From positions 186,001 through 250,000 of the forward strand of contig MKWP01000015.1 of the NCBI GenBank assembly GCA_001899805.1: a stretch of DNA of 64,000 bases. The letters run 5' to 3'. The DNA is from Lysobacterales bacterium 66-474 (lineage in GTDB: Bacteria; Pseudomonadota; Gammaproteobacteria; Xanthomonadales; Rhodanobacteraceae). Under the pieces are notes generated by a model that was given only the letters and a program-made list of their open reading frames with translations, did not search any database and was not told where the DNA came from. Positions within the stretch are counted from its first letter, which is position 1. Each line of letters opens with the position of its first letter. Shown in pieces: positions 35,882 to 45,926 of the stretch. A program made the translations under genes and the position numbers.

Positions 35882-35917
35882 GACAAATTCGTCTGGAACG
35901 ACAAAATCGTCTGGAAC
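35882..35917. repeat. 18-bp imperfect tandem repeat
   Basis: Two copies of GACAAA(T/A)TCGTCTGGAAC (35882-35899 and 35900-35917), with a trace of a third. They lie in the gene-free stretch between attR and the transglycosylase gene. Confidence 0.7.
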
Positions 35918-36055
35918 GATTTTGGACGACGGGGTCGGCCCCGAAGGGGCGAACCCCATGGAAGGGGTGAGCAATTTGGACGCCGAAGGCGGCCCTGAGC
36001 GCAGCGAAGGACGAGCATCAGGGACGATGCGAGCACACCCCACCCTCCCCCACTC

Positions 36056-37549
36056 TCACCGCTTGCACCCTTCCAGCCGCAGGCGCTTGCCGATCTGCAG
36101 GTCGGTCGCGGAACGCAGGCGGTTGTCACGCACCAGCTCGCGCACGCTCTCGCAATCGAAGCGGCGCGCGATCGCGTACAGGGTGTCACCCTTGCGCACC
36201 GTGTAATGCTTGGGCGTGGAACGGGCCTTGCGCGCGGGCGGCGGATCGGCGGCGACCTGCGCGGGCGGCGTGGGCAGCTGTGCAGCCTGCAGCTGGTCGG
36301 CCAGCGCGACCCATTGCCCGCTGGTGCACGACTGCTTGTAGGCGGCCTGCAGGAACCTCGGCAGGTTGATCCGCGTGCCCTGCGCCTGCTCCTGCGTCGG
36401 GACCATCTGAGGATTGAGGTTGCGCAGGGTCCGGTACCAGCCGTAATGCGCGCCGTCGTCATCACCGAGGCAGACCGAGAGTTCGTTCAGGGACGCGGCC
36501 TTGGCCAGTTCGACGTGTCCCGGCGTGCCATCGACCTTCGGGAAATGCAGGTTGTAGCGTTGCGGATGCAGGAACAACCAGGCCGCTGCCAGCACCATCG
36601 GCACGTACTCGCGGGTTTCCGCCGACAGCGAGAAGTAGACGTTCGGTTCCCAGAAGTTTGCATCCGTGGCGCCCGAGGCGAGCCGTCCGACCCTGCCCTC
36701 GCCGCCGTTGTAGGCCGCCAGCACCAATGCGAGATTGTCGTTGAGCCGCGCAAGCTGCTCGTTCAGGTAGGCCGCACCGGCCTGCGCCGCCATGGTGGGA
36801 TCGAAACGCTGGTCGAACCCGTCGATGGTGTTGAGTCCGAAACGCGAACCGGTGGCCGGCATGAACTGCAGGGGCCCGGCCGCGCCCGAGCGCGACACCG
36901 CGTGCACGTTGCCGCCGGATTCCTTGGCCACGATGCCGAACAGGATTGCCTCGGGCAACTCCGCCTTGTGGAACGCCGGCCACATCTGGTAACGCAGGTA
37001 CTGGTAATCGACGTAGGCACGGACGAGGTTGGGCCGCAGCCGCGTCAACCACACCTGCAACGCCGCCTGCACCGGACCGTTGGTTGCAACCAGGTCCGAC
37101 AGTTTGTGGTCGTGCAGCAACTGCACGGTACGCTGCGCCTCGGGCAACGTGGTCAACACGCCCGAATCCGTGCCCGCAGCGGTCTGGTCTTCCGCGTCCA
37201 GCGCCTGGTCGTCGTCCTCGGTGCCGAGGAAACTGCCGTCCTTCAATCGCAGTGCCCGGTCGTAGGCAGAAAGAAATCGCTGGGCGTCGCAACCCGGGGT
37301 GTTGACGCAACGGTCGGAGGCGCTGCGCATGGCGTCCAGCGCGGCTCCCAGCGTCTTTTGCGATTGCGCGTTGTCGCCGCGGCGGGCCTGCTCCAGCGCC
37401 TGGTCGTAGTCGGCGCTGGCGTGATCGAGCTGCGCGTACAAGCCATTCAAATCCGACGGTGAACCATTGCTTTTCGCCGGCGCCTGTGCGCACCCCGCCA
37501 AGATCCCGAGCGCGCCCGCGCACGCCAGCCAACCCAATTGCCGCAACAT
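36056..37549 (-). CDS. mltD: Membrane-bound lytic murein transglycosylase, MltD-like lipoprotein
   Basis: Cleaves peptidoglycan glycan strands. The 497-aa protein has a lipoprotein signal ending LGILAGC, a helical region to about residue 170, and an SLT domain with the catalytic Glu in [22 protein letters not shown] and [11 protein letters not shown]. The C-terminus carries one LysM motif ([19 protein letters not shown]). MltD of E. coli has two LysM repeats; only one is seen here. It is transcribed toward the island's right end. Confidence 0.88.
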   Translation of the reverse strand: MLRQLGWLACAGALGILAGCAQAPAKSNGSPSDLNGLYAQLDHASADYDQALEQARRGDNAQSQKTLGAALDAMRSASDRCVNTPGCDAQRFLSAYDRALRLKDGSFLGTEDDDQALDAEDQTAAGTDSGVLTTLPEAQRTVQLLHDHKLSDLVATNGPVQAALQVWLTRLRPNLVRAYVDYQYLRYQMWPAFHKAELPEAILFGIVAKESGGNVHAVSRSGAAGPLQFMPATGSRFGLNTIDGFDQRFDPTMAAQAGAAYLNEQLARLNDNLALVLAAYNGGEGRVGRLASGATDANFWEPNVYFSLSAETREYVPMVLAAAWLFLHPQRYNLHFPKVDGTPGHVELAKAASLNELSVCLGDDDGAHYGWYRTLRNLNPQMVPTQEQAQGTRINLPRFLQAAYKQSCTSGQWVALADQLQAAQLPTPPAQVAADPPPARKARSTPKHYTVRKGDTLYAIARRFDCESVRELVRDNRLRSATDLQIGKRLRLEGCKR

Positions 37550-37771
37550 TGCAAATCCACCCGAAGAAAACGAACGGTCGATGCCGAACCCTAACGGCTT
37601 ACGGCGCGCGACTCAAGGCAACAGCGCACATCGCGGCAACGCCACGTACAATCGTCCGGATCGCGCGTTCGCGGGCGCCGGATCCTGCGCGGCGTGCTGG
37701 GCGGCATTTTCGGCGGACGACGTTGAAGCTTCGGGTAGGCGAGGACTGAAATGCGCGACCTGGTCTTGCTC

Positions 37772-37797
37772 GTCATTCCCGCGCAAGCGGGAATCCA
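37772..37797. repeat. REP-type hairpin upstream of greB
   Basis: CATTCCCGC-GCAA-GCGGGAATC, another member of the family at 6750. It lies 18 bases before the greB ATG, inside the probable leader. Confidence 0.8.
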
Positions 37798-37814
37798 AAT
37801 TTCCTGAGTTCGCA

Positions 37815-38318
37815 ATGTCCCGCTGGCGTCCGCCACCGCCCCGCTCCACCGCGATCATCACGCGCGCAGGCTTCGACGCGCTGAAGGCGGAGCTCGATCA
37901 TCTCTGGCGCGAATTGCGCCCGGAAGTCGTCAAGGCTCTGGCCGCCGCCGCCGCCGAGGGTGACCGTTCCGAGAACGCCGAATACACCTATCGCAAGAAA
38001 CAGCTCGGCGAAATCGACCGCCGCGTGCGCTACTTGTCCAAACGCATTCCTTCGTTGAAGGTTGCTGAAGGCGTACCTGCGGATCGTACGGCGATCTTCT
38101 TCGGCGCGACCTTTGAAATCGAAAATACCGGCAGCGGCGAAACGCACGTCTACCGCATCGTCGGTCCCGACGAAACCAACGCGAGACAAGGTTGGATCAG
38201 CGTGGACTCGCCGCTCGCGCGCGCGGCGTTGAAAAAACGCGTGGACGAGGAATTCGAAGCAGAACTTCCGGGTGGCCGCGCACGCTTTCTCGTCGTCGAA
38301 GTCCGGTACGAAGCATGA
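37815..38318 (+). CDS. greB: Transcription elongation factor GreB
   Basis: Stimulates RNA cleavage by backtracked RNA polymerase. The 167-aa protein has the coiled-coil domain with the acidic tip ([19 protein letters not shown]) and the C-terminal FKBP-like domain ([38 protein letters not shown]). The start at ATG 37815 ([10 protein letters not shown]) gives normal GreB length. No clear Shine-Dalgarno separates it from the REP hairpin. Confidence 0.93.
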   Translation: MSRWRPPPPRSTAIITRAGFDALKAELDHLWRELRPEVVKALAAAAAEGDRSENAEYTYRKKQLGEIDRRVRYLSKRIPSLKVAEGVPADRTAIFFGATFEIENTGSGETHVYRIVGPDETNARQGWISVDSPLARAALKKRVDEEFEAELPGGRARFLVVEVRYEA

Positions 38319-38339
38319 GTGACTCGACGCACAAATGGT

Positions 38340-39152
38340 TCAGCCAACTTTCAATGGTTCGGGATAAATCCGTCCTGCGCGCAAAGGCTGGTAGCACGGC
38401 GCGGTCCGATGGAACGCCTCGACCTCGCCGTCCGGATGCCAGCCGGGGATGCCGGACAGCGGCAACGGACGCAGCTCCAGCGGGTCGCGCAACGAATGAC
38501 CGTCGCCAATGGCTCCCGTGCATGCGTCGATGGCTGCATCGAGGGGCGCGGCCTGCGGAAGCGCAACGGCCAACGCCTTGCCGACCAGCAACCATTCGGG
38601 GGTGAGCGCGTGTTCCAGCAAGGCGTGGCCGAATACCGCGGCCTCGATCCGCCCGTCGCGCCACGCCTCGCGCTCCCGCCAGAACAGCCCGTGCCAGTCG
38701 TGCGCGTCCCACAACGCGAGCAACCCCGGATCACGCAGCCCCACGATCGCGCCGGCTTCGTCGAAATGGGTAAGCGCGTACTGCGCGCGCGAGCGCCGTT
38801 TCGGGCCCAAGCGGGCGATTTCCGCGGTCTGCCTTGCATTAAGTACGCGCTTCAAATCCGGAAAGCGCAGCCAGACCAGCGCGTTGAACAGATCGTGCCA
38901 GTTGCGTTCACGGGTGGCGATCACCCCGCGTTCCGCGATGCGTTGTTCGTAATGCAGTCCGTCGGCCCGCAACCCGCGCGTCTGCTCGGCGAATCGCACC
39001 GGCGCATCCGTCGGCAGCCGCGCCGCGAGTGCGTCCACGGACGGCCATCCCGGCGCTTCCAGCAAGTCCGCGAATTCCCGCCACGCTGCGAGCGGCATCC
39101 GCGCGAACACCCCCGGATCGACGGCTTCGCGCGACGGCGCGACGTAACGCAT
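38340..39152 (-). CDS. DUF3025 family protein
   Basis: A 270-aa protein of the conserved DUF3025 family, unknown function. Recognisable family blocks are HYEQRIAERGVIATRERNWHD (residues about 67-87), FNALVWLRFPDLKRVLNARQ, and near the C-terminus LRPLPLSGIPGWHPDGE. It lies 6 bases after rimO on the same strand and is probably co-transcribed with it. Confidence 0.85.
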   Translation of the reverse strand: MRYVAPSREAVDPGVFARMPLAAWREFADLLEAPGWPSVDALAARLPTDAPVRFAEQTRGLRADGLHYEQRIAERGVIATRERNWHDLFNALVWLRFPDLKRVLNARQTAEIARLGPKRRSRAQYALTHFDEAGAIVGLRDPGLLALWDAHDWHGLFWREREAWRDGRIEAAVFGHALLEHALTPEWLLVGKALAVALPQAAPLDAAIDACTGAIGDGHSLRDPLELRPLPLSGIPGWHPDGEVEAFHRTAPCYQPLRAGRIYPEPLKVG

Positions 39153-39158
39153 GGATGA

Positions 39159-40514
39159 TCACGCGTCTCGCACGAGGCGCGCGTCCAGGTCGTGGGCACC
39201 CGCACCGATGACGCGCACCTCGACGAACTGGCCAGGCTTCAGGGACGCGCCATCCCTGATCCGCACCACGCCATCGATTTCCGGCGCGTCGGCCATCGAG
39301 CGGGCAATGGCGGCACCGCCGGCCACTTCATCCACCAGCACCGTCAAAGTACGGGCGATCTTCTGCTGCAGCTTCGCCGCGGAAATCCCGGCCTGCACCT
39401 GCATGAAGCGCTCAAGACGGTCTTCCTTCAATTCCTCGGGCACCGGATCGGGCAAGTCGTTGGCCCTGGCGCCACCCACCGGCGAATAGGCGAACGCGCC
39501 CACGCGGTCGAGCTGCGCCTCGTGCAGGAAATCCAGCAGTTCCTCGAACTCGGCGTCGGTTTCGCCGGGGAAGCCGACGATGAAGGTGCTGCGGATGGTG
39601 ATATCCGGACATACGCGGCGCCACGCATGGATGCGATCCAGCGTCTTGTCGATGTTGCCGGGGCGCTTCATCAACTTGAGGATGCGCGGGCTCGCGTGCT
39701 GGAACGGGATGTCGAGGTACGGAAGGATTTTCCCTTCCGCCATCAACGGGATCACGTCGTCGACGTGCGGATACGGGTACACGTAGTGCAGCCGCACCCA
39801 TGCGCCGAGCTCACCCAGGCCACGGCACAGGTCGGTCATCCGCGTCTGGTAGGCGTGACCGCGCCACGCGCGTTCGGCATAGCGCACATCCACGCCATAG
39901 GCGCTGGTGTCCTGCGAAATCACCAGCAGTTCCTTCACGCCCGAGCGCACCAGTTTCTCGGCTTCGACCAGCACCTCGTCGATCGGCCGCGAAACCAGAT
40001 CCCCGCGCATCGACGGGATGATGCAGAACGTGCAGCGATGGTTGCAGCCTTCGGAAATCTTCAGGTACGCGTAGTGCTTCGGCGTCAGCTTGACCCCGAT
40101 CTCGTTGTCTTGCGCGTCGCCGAGGCGACGCTGGGGCACCAGATCGACGAATGGGTCGTGCGGCTTCGGCAAGGCCTTGTGCACCGCGTTCATCACGCTT
40201 GCGTAATCCTGCGGACCGGTGATCGCGAGCACGTCGGGATAGGCTTCGCGGATCAACGCGTCGCGCTTGCCGAGGCAGCCCGTGACGATCACCTTGCCAT
40301 TTTCGTGCAGCGCTTCGCCGATGGCGTCCAGCGATTCCTGCACCGCCGCATCGATGAAGCCGCAGGTGTTGACGATCACCGCGTGGGCCTTGTCGTAACG
40401 CGGCACGATGCCGTAACCCTCGGCCTTCAACTGGGTGAGGATGCGCTCGGAATCGACCAGCGCCTTGGGACAACCCAGGCTGACGAAACCGATCTTGGGG
40501 TTGGGTGCGGGCAT
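39159..40514 (-). CDS. rimO: Ribosomal protein S12 methylthiotransferase
   Basis: Adds a methylthio group to Asp88 of ribosomal protein S12, using two [4Fe-4S] clusters. The 451-aa protein has the N-terminal UPF0004 domain ([36 protein letters not shown]), the radical-SAM motif CNHRCTFC, and a C-terminal TRAM domain. The start at 40514 ([10 protein letters not shown]) fits the family; further in-frame starts upstream add an unrelated Arg/Ser-rich leader. Confidence 0.95.
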   Translation of the reverse strand: MPAPNPKIGFVSLGCPKALVDSERILTQLKAEGYGIVPRYDKAHAVIVNTCGFIDAAVQESLDAIGEALHENGKVIVTGCLGKRDALIREAYPDVLAITGPQDYASVMNAVHKALPKPHDPFVDLVPQRRLGDAQDNEIGVKLTPKHYAYLKISEGCNHRCTFCIIPSMRGDLVSRPIDEVLVEAEKLVRSGVKELLVISQDTSAYGVDVRYAERAWRGHAYQTRMTDLCRGLGELGAWVRLHYVYPYPHVDDVIPLMAEGKILPYLDIPFQHASPRILKLMKRPGNIDKTLDRIHAWRRVCPDITIRSTFIVGFPGETDAEFEELLDFLHEAQLDRVGAFAYSPVGGARANDLPDPVPEELKEDRLERFMQVQAGISAAKLQQKIARTLTVLVDEVAGGAAIARSMADAPEIDGVVRIRDGASLKPGQFVEVRVIGAGAHDLDARLVRDA

Positions 40515-40640
40515 GCGGGACGTCGAGACGGAATGCGGGCCACGCATTCTAGCGGCGCACGGTGCGGGCAGCCCGGGTGAAGCCCGCATTGTCGCGTATC
40601 GGTAGTACGCTGGTGCGATTGCAGCTTAAGGAGAACCGCC

Positions 40641-41318
40641 ATGGGCGAACGCATCAACCTCAACACCGCCGGCACCCATTGCATCGGTGCGTACCTCGCC
40701 AAACCCGCGGGCAACCCCAAGGGCGGGATCGTGGTGGTACAGGAAATCTTCGGCGTCACGCAGCACATCCGCAACGTGGCCGACGAATTCGCCGAACACG
40801 GCTATACCACGATCGCACCGGCCTTTTTCGACTTCGTCGAGAACGATGTCGAACTGGAGTATGACCACGACGGCATGGAGCACGGCAAGACGCTGGCGAT
40901 GGAAACCGGGCTGGATCGTGCCGTGGAAGCCGTCGCCAGTGCCGCCGAATCCATCAGCTCATCGGGCAGGATCGGCGTGGTCGGCTATTGCTGGGGCGGC
41001 ACGGTCGCGCTGCTGTCGGCGCAACGGCTGGGTTTGCCCGCGGTGAGCTATTACGGCGCGCGCAACGTCGCCTATCTCGACCAGCCACTCAAGGCCCCCG
41101 TGCTGTTCCACTTCGGCGCCCGCGACCGATCGATTACTGCGGAAGCCGTGGAAAAACATCGCAAGGCGTGGCCCGATGCGCCGGTATACGTGTACGAGCA
41201 CGCCGGACACGCGTTCAATCGAGACGTCGACCCCACGCACTACGATCCGGTCGGCGCACCGCTGGCGCTGGAGCGCACGCTGGCGTTTTTCGACGCGCAC
41301 CTGGCGCGCGCTGCATGA
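40641..41318 (+). CDS. Dienelactone hydrolase family protein
   Basis: A 225-aa alpha/beta hydrolase. The nucleophile is Cys in VGYCWGGTVAL, with acid Asp in HFGARDRSI and His in YEHAGHAFNRD, the DLH triad. It acts on a carboxymethylene-lactone-type ester or similar; the substrate is unknown. TAAGGAG precedes the ATG. Its stop overlaps the start of the HIT gene (ATGA), so it may head the operon that runs on into the 5-oxoproline genes. Confidence 0.9.
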   Translation: MGERINLNTAGTHCIGAYLAKPAGNPKGGIVVVQEIFGVTQHIRNVADEFAEHGYTTIAPAFFDFVENDVELEYDHDGMEHGKTLAMETGLDRAVEAVASAAESISSSGRIGVVGYCWGGTVALLSAQRLGLPAVSYYGARNVAYLDQPLKAPVLFHFGARDRSITAEAVEKHRKAWPDAPVYVYEHAGHAFNRDVDPTHYDPVGAPLALERTLAFFDAHLARAA

Positions 41319-41734
41319 ATCTCGACCCGCAGGCGCAATTCGAACTCGATCCGCGCCTCAACCGGGACACGGTTTTCGTGGCCAATTGGAAGCTGTGCCA
41401 GGTGCGCCTCATGGACGACGCACGATTCCCGTGGCTGGTGCTGGTGCCGCGGCGTGCCGGCGCGGTCGAACTGGATGACCTCGACGAGGACGACCGCACG
41501 CGGCTGATGCACGAGATCCAGCGCGCGATGAAAACCCTGCGCGGCGTGGCCGACTGCGACAAGCTCAATGTCGGCGCGCTCGGCAACGTCGTCCGGCAGT
41601 TGCACGTACACGTGGTGGCGCGGAGGAAGGACGACCCGGCCTGGCCCGGCCCGGTATGGGGACACGGGCCGGCGCAGCATTACCTGCCCGCAGCGCGTGA
41701 CAAGTTGGTCGCTGATTTGCGCCGCGATGGCTGA
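41315..41734 (+). CDS. HIT domain protein
   Basis: A 139-aa histidine-triad hydrolase. The motif is QLHVHVVARRKDDPAWP: two of the three triad histidines are present and the first position is Gln, a variant seen in some bacterial HIT proteins. The preceding KLNVGALGNVVRQ is typical. It probably hydrolyses nucleotide derivatives. It is coupled at both ends: ATGA with the upstream gene and an 8-base overlap with pxpB. Confidence 0.88.
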   Translation: MNLDPQAQFELDPRLNRDTVFVANWKLCQVRLMDDARFPWLVLVPRRAGAVELDDLDEDDRTRLMHEIQRAMKTLRGVADCDKLNVGALGNVVRQLHVHVVARRKDDPAWPGPVWGHGPAQHYLPAARDKLVADLRRDG

Positions 41735-42494
41735 ATTTTCCATCGAGCCACTGGCCGAGGACGCGCTGCTGTTGCGCTTCGGCGACGGCATCGACATCGC
41801 CACGAACGCGCGCGTGCATGCTGCGGCACGCGCTGTCCGCGCGGCGAAGCTTCCCGGCATCATCGACGTTGCGCCCGCGTATTCAACCTTGTTGCTGAGG
41901 TTCGATGCGTTTGCGCGGCCAGACAAGAATGGACTCGACGAGCGCCCGCACGCGCGCCTTGCCGAAATCCTGCACGCTCTTCTTCGCGGCGCCAACCCGA
42001 AGACACTGGATCCCGGCCTTCGCCGGGAGGACGATCAAGAAAACGCGGTCGCGCTCCGTGAAGGCGCACGCTTGGTGGAAATACCCGTGTGCTACGGCGG
42101 CGAATACGGCCCCGATCTCGAAGCCGTGGCCGTGCATGCCGGATTGTCGCCGGACGCTGTCGTCGCGCGGCACGCGGCCGGCGACTACAGCGTCGCGATG
42201 TTGGGTTTTGCGCCAGGGTTCCCCTACCTGCTCGGACTCGATCCCGCCCTGCACGCGCCGCGCCGCACCGATCCGCGCACCCGCGTGCCGGCCGGCTCGG
42301 TCGCGATCGGCGGCGCGCAGACCGGCATCTATCCACGTGAGCTGCCGGGCGGCTGGAACCTGATCGGGCGCACGCCGCTGCCGCTTTTCGATCCGCGGCG
42401 TGAGCCGCCTGCCTTGCTGGCAGCGGGCGACCGCGTGCGTTTTCGTGCCATCGATGTCGACGGGTTCGCGCGGCTCGCGGGACGTCCGGCATGA
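41727..42494 (+). CDS. pxpB: 5-oxoprolinase subunit PxpB (KipI-like), with an in-frame REP
   Basis: Part of the ATP-dependent PxpABC 5-oxoprolinase. The 255-aa protein has the family start FSIEPLAEDALLLRFG and the signature GFAPGFPYLLGLDP, RTRVPAGSVAIGG, TGIYPRELPGGWNLIGRTP. Residues about 94-102 are encoded by a REP hairpin (42007-42032) lying in frame between the two domains. It overlaps the HIT gene by 8 bases and pxpC by 4 bases. Confidence 0.92.
   Translation: MAEFSIEPLAEDALLLRFGDGIDIATNARVHAAARAVRAAKLPGIIDVAPAYSTLLLRFDAFARPDKNGLDERPHARLAEILHALLRGANPKTLDPGLRREDDQENAVALREGARLVEIPVCYGGEYGPDLEAVAVHAGLSPDAVVARHAAGDYSVAMLGFAPGFPYLLGLDPALHAPRRTDPRTRVPAGSVAIGGAQTGIYPRELPGGWNLIGRTPLPLFDPRREPPALLAAGDRVRFRAIDVDGFARLAGRPA
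42007..42032. repeat. REP-type hairpin inside pxpB
   Basis: GATCCCGGC-CTTC-GCCGGGAGG, the same family as the intergenic copies at 6750, 8856 and 37772, here in coding sequence with the frame preserved (read as TLDPGLRREDD). Confidence 0.85.
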
Positions 42495-43480
42495 CCGTCG
42501 AGGTCGTCAAGCCCGGATTGTTGACCACGCTGCAGGACGCAGGACGCGCGGGCTTCGCGCACCTCGGCGTCGGACGCGCCGGCGCCTTCGACGCACCCGC
42601 GCTGCGCATCGCGAACATGCTGTGCGGCAACCCGGCCACTGCATGCGGACTGGAAATCACCTTGCTCGGCCCGACCCTGCGCTTGCATGCCGATGGCTGG
42701 ATCGCGGTGACCGGCGCACCATTGCCGGTGCGCATCGACGGCCGCGATGCGCCGATGTGGGCCACGCTCCAGGTGCACGCGGGCGCGACCGTCGCGCTCG
42801 GCGCGATGCGCGCAGGCTGCCGCAGCTACCTCGCCGTGCGCGGCGGCTTCGACGCGGTCGCGGTGCTCGGCAGTCGCAGCACGGACGTCAACGCGCGCAT
42901 CGGCCCGTTCGACGGGAATCCCCTGCACGAGGGCGACGAATTGCCGGTCGCAAAGGCTCGCGGCGGCGCGCCTGCGCGCGCTCGCACCGCGTCCACCTGG
43001 CGGCTCGACCCTGATCCGTGGTTCGACGACGGAGCGCGAAAACCCCTGCGCCTGCTGCCCGGAAGCCATCTCGATCGGCTGGAAGAAACATCCCACAACT
43101 CGCTGTTTTCAGACCAATTCGAGGTACGATCCGACTCCAACCGCGTGGGCCTGCGCTTGTTTGGACCGAGGCTTGGATTCAGCGCTCCGATCGAAATGGT
43201 CAGCGAGGGTAGCGTGCCCGGCCTGTTGCAGCTTCCGCCCTCCGGGCAGCCCATCGCGTTCGGTCCGGAGTGCCCGGTGAGCGGCGGTTATCCGCGCCTC
43301 GGCCAGGTCGCGGCGGTCGACATCCCGCGCCTCGCGCAACTCCGTCCCGGCGATGCGCTACGCTTCGAACCCATGGCGTTCGACGACGCACTGGCGGCGC
43401 TGCGCAAACGCGAGCGCGCGTTGCAACAGCTGCAAGCCGCGATCAGCAACCGTCTGGAGTGGATTGACCCGATTCCGTGA
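42491..43480 (+). CDS. pxpC: 5-oxoprolinase subunit PxpC (KipA-like)
   Basis: Partner of PxpB in 5-oxoproline cleavage. The 329-aa biotin-dependent-carboxyltransferase-like protein has MTVEVVKPGLLTTLQDAGRAGFAHLGV at the N-terminus, YLAVRGGFD, VLGSRSTDV, and SEGSVPGLLQLPPSGQPIAF. It is translationally coupled to pxpB (ATGA) and to pxpA (GTGA). Confidence 0.93.
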   Translation: MTVEVVKPGLLTTLQDAGRAGFAHLGVGRAGAFDAPALRIANMLCGNPATACGLEITLLGPTLRLHADGWIAVTGAPLPVRIDGRDAPMWATLQVHAGATVALGAMRAGCRSYLAVRGGFDAVAVLGSRSTDVNARIGPFDGNPLHEGDELPVAKARGGAPARARTASTWRLDPDPWFDDGARKPLRLLPGSHLDRLEETSHNSLFSDQFEVRSDSNRVGLRLFGPRLGFSAPIEMVSEGSVPGLLQLPPSGQPIAFGPECPVSGGYPRLGQVAAVDIPRLAQLRPGDALRFEPMAFDDALAALRKRERALQQLQAAISNRLEWIDPIP

Positions 43481-44244
43481 ACCGCATCGATCTCAACGCC
43501 GACCTTGGCGAATCGTTCGGCGCCTGGCGCATGGGCGACGACGCCGGCGTAATGCCGTGGATCACGTCGGCCAACATCGCCTGCGGATTCCATGCGGGCG
43601 ACCCCTCGATCATGCGCGCGACGATCCTGTTGTGCGTGCAGCATGGCGTCGCCATCGGCGCGCATACCTCGTTGCCCGACCTGCAGGGTTTCGGGCGCCG
43701 TGAAATGAACATCGCGCCCGACGAGGTGTACGCCCAGACGCTGTATCAAGTGGGCGCGCTGCACGCGTTGGTGCGCGCGGCCGGCACGCAGCTGCACCAC
43801 GTCAAACCGCATGGCGCGCTGTACAACATGGCTGCGCGCGAGCGCGGCCTCGCCGACGCCCTCGCACGCGCCGTGCGCGATTTCGACCCTACCCTGATCC
43901 TGGTAGGCCTCGCCGGCGGTGCGTTGGTGGATGCGGGCCGCGCCGCGGGACTCGCGGTGCTGCGCGAAGGTTTCTGCGACCGCCGTTACCAGCCGGATGG
44001 CTCGCTGACCCCGCGCACCCGGTCCGGCGCGGTGATCGAGGACATCGACGGCGCCGTCGCGCAGGCCGTGTCGATCGCGACCCGCGGCGAGGCCGTGGCC
44101 GGAAATGGCGCGAGCGTGCGCGTCGAAGCCGACAGCTTGTGCGTGCACGGTGATCGGGCGAACGCCGCGGCATTCGCCGAACGCACGCGCCGCGCACTGG
44201 AAAGCGCCGGCGTGCGTGTCGCCGCGCCCGGACGCCCGGCATGA
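43477..44244 (+). CDS. pxpA: 5-oxoprolinase subunit PxpA (LamB/YcsF family)
   Basis: Catalyses the ring-opening part of 5-oxoproline hydrolysis to glutamate with PxpBC. The 255-aa protein starts at GTG 43477 and has IDLNADLGESFGAWRMGDD, NIACGFHAGDP, GAHTSLPDLQGFGRR and HVKPHGALYN, all family signatures. Its stop overlaps the DUF969 start (ATGA). Confidence 0.95.
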   Translation: MNRIDLNADLGESFGAWRMGDDAGVMPWITSANIACGFHAGDPSIMRATILLCVQHGVAIGAHTSLPDLQGFGRREMNIAPDEVYAQTLYQVGALHALVRAAGTQLHHVKPHGALYNMAARERGLADALARAVRDFDPTLILVGLAGGALVDAGRAAGLAVLREGFCDRRYQPDGSLTPRTRSGAVIEDIDGAVAQAVSIATRGEAVAGNGASVRVEADSLCVHGDRANAAAFAERTRRALESAGVRVAAPGRPA

Positions 44245-44951
44245 TGCACTGGCTGCCGCTGGTCGGCGTCGCGGTCGTCGTCATCGGTTTCGCGTTGCGC
44301 CTCAACCCGGTGCCGGTGGTGGTCGCGGCGGGCGTCGCCAGCGGGCTTGCGGCCGGCAAATCCGTCCCCGAGATCCTGGCATTGCTCGGCAACAGCTTCG
44401 TGTCCGAGCGCGCCCTGCTGCTGTTCGTGCTCACCCTTCCCGCGATCGGCGTGCTGGAACGTGCGGGCTTGCGCGAACACGTCAGCAACTGGATCACGAC
44501 GCTGCGGGGACTTACCCTCTCCCGCCTGTTGATCGCCTACCTCGCCGCACGGCAAATCCTCGCCATGCTCGGTTTGATCGATGTCGCGGGACAGGCGCAG
44601 ACCGTGCGTCCACTGCTGGCACCGATGGCGGAAGCCGCCGCGGCGCAGCAACGCGGCGGGCCGCTGGATGCCGAGGAGCGCAACGACGTGCGTGCGTTCA
44701 GCGCGGCCACCGACAACGTAGGCCGTTTTTTCGGCGAGGACGTGTTCATTGCGCTGGGTGCGGTGCTGTTGATCCAGGGCTTCTATTCGCAGCACGGCAT
44801 CGAACTGGAACCTCTGCACATCGCACTGTGGGCGCTGCCGACCGCGATCGCGGCGTTCGTGATCCATGCGATCCGCACGGTGTTGTTTGCGAAGCGGCTG
44901 GAGCGTGGCCGCGGCACGCCGGCAACCGACACCACGCAGGCAGCCGACTGA
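44241..44951 (+). CDS. DUF969 membrane protein (candidate transporter half)
   Basis: A 236-aa protein with about six predicted transmembrane segments, e.g. WLPLVGVAVVVIGFAL, ALLLFVLTLPAIGVL and FIALGAVLLIQGFY. The family is always found beside DUF979 and near pyrrolidone-carboxylate genes. It probably forms a two-part permease with the next gene. Substrate inferred from context: 5-oxoproline or pyroglutamyl peptides. One base separates it from DUF979. Confidence 0.85.
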   Translation: MMHWLPLVGVAVVVIGFALRLNPVPVVVAAGVASGLAAGKSVPEILALLGNSFVSERALLLFVLTLPAIGVLERAGLREHVSNWITTLRGLTLSRLLIAYLAARQILAMLGLIDVAGQAQTVRPLLAPMAEAAAAQQRGGPLDAEERNDVRAFSAATDNVGRFFGEDVFIALGAVLLIQGFYSQHGIELEPLHIALWALPTAIAAFVIHAIRTVLFAKRLERGRGTPATDTTQAAD

Positions 44952-44952
44952 C

Positions 44953-45921
44953 ATGCTGAAGATCGAGCACGCCTACTGGCTGATCGCCCTGTTCCTGGCC
45001 GGCGCGGCGTGGCTGAACCTGCGCGACCGGCGCTGGTCGCACGCGGCGTTCTGGCTGGTGCTGGCGGGGTTGATCGGTGGCGGTGGCTACGTCACCCGCG
45101 CCAGCGCCAATCATGGCGGCCTGCCGGCGCAACTGGCCGGTGTCGGCGTGATCGCGCTGGCGGTGTTGTCGCCGCGCATGAAGCGCCGGCATTTGGTGGA
45201 ACGCGACGCGGCCGCGCGCGAGGTCGACGCGAAACGCCTGGGCCACCGCCTGTTCGGTCCGGCCTTGCTGATCCCGCTGGTGACGCTGCTGGTCGCCTTG
45301 TTCGGCAGCTACACGGTCGTCGGCGACTGGCACCTGTTCGACAAGACCCGCACAACCCTGACCGGTCTCGCGCTGGCCTGCGTGGTCGCGCTGGTCGCGG
45401 CATTGCGCGTGACGCGCGCACGACCCGCCGACGGACTTTCCGAAGGCCGCCGCCTGCTCGACACGCTGGGCTGGGCCGCGTTGCTGCCGCTGACGCTGGC
45501 CGCGTTGGGCGGCGTGTTCGCCGCCACCGGCGTCGGCGCCGCGGTGTCCGACCTGGTGCGGATGCTGATCCCGGTACAAAGCGCGCTGGCCTGCGTGGTC
45601 GCCTACGGCCTCGGCATGGTGCTGTTCACCATGATCATGGGCAACGCGTTCGCGGCGTTTCCGGTGTTGACCGCGGGCGTCGGCCTGCCGCTGCTGGTCC
45701 AGGCGCACGGCGCCAATCCGGCGATCCTCGGTTCGCTCGGCATGCTGACCGGCTATTGCGGCACCCTGTTCACGCCGATGGCGGCCAACTTCAACATCGT
45801 GCCGGTGGCGCTGCTGGAATTGCCGAACCAGAACGACGTGATCCGCGCGCAATGGAAGACCGGCGCGCTGCTGCTGGTCGTAAACCTGGCATTGATGTAC
45901 GTGCTGGTTTTCAGGTTTTGA
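44953..45921 (+). CDS. DUF979 membrane protein (candidate transporter half)
   Basis: A 322-aa protein with about nine hydrophobic segments, beginning MLKIEHAYWLIALFLAGAAWL and ending LLLVVNLALMYVLVF. The conserved block GMLTGYCGTLFTPMAANFNIVPVALLEL is in the C-terminal third. It is taken with DUF969 as a two-component permease. It lies 5 bases before pcp. Confidence 0.85.
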   Translation: MLKIEHAYWLIALFLAGAAWLNLRDRRWSHAAFWLVLAGLIGGGGYVTRASANHGGLPAQLAGVGVIALAVLSPRMKRRHLVERDAAAREVDAKRLGHRLFGPALLIPLVTLLVALFGSYTVVGDWHLFDKTRTTLTGLALACVVALVAALRVTRARPADGLSEGRRLLDTLGWAALLPLTLAALGGVFAATGVGAAVSDLVRMLIPVQSALACVVAYGLGMVLFTMIMGNAFAAFPVLTAGVGLPLLVQAHGANPAILGSLGMLTGYCGTLFTPMAANFNIVPVALLELPNQNDVIRAQWKTGALLLVVNLALMYVLVFRF

Positions 45922-45926
45922 GCCGC

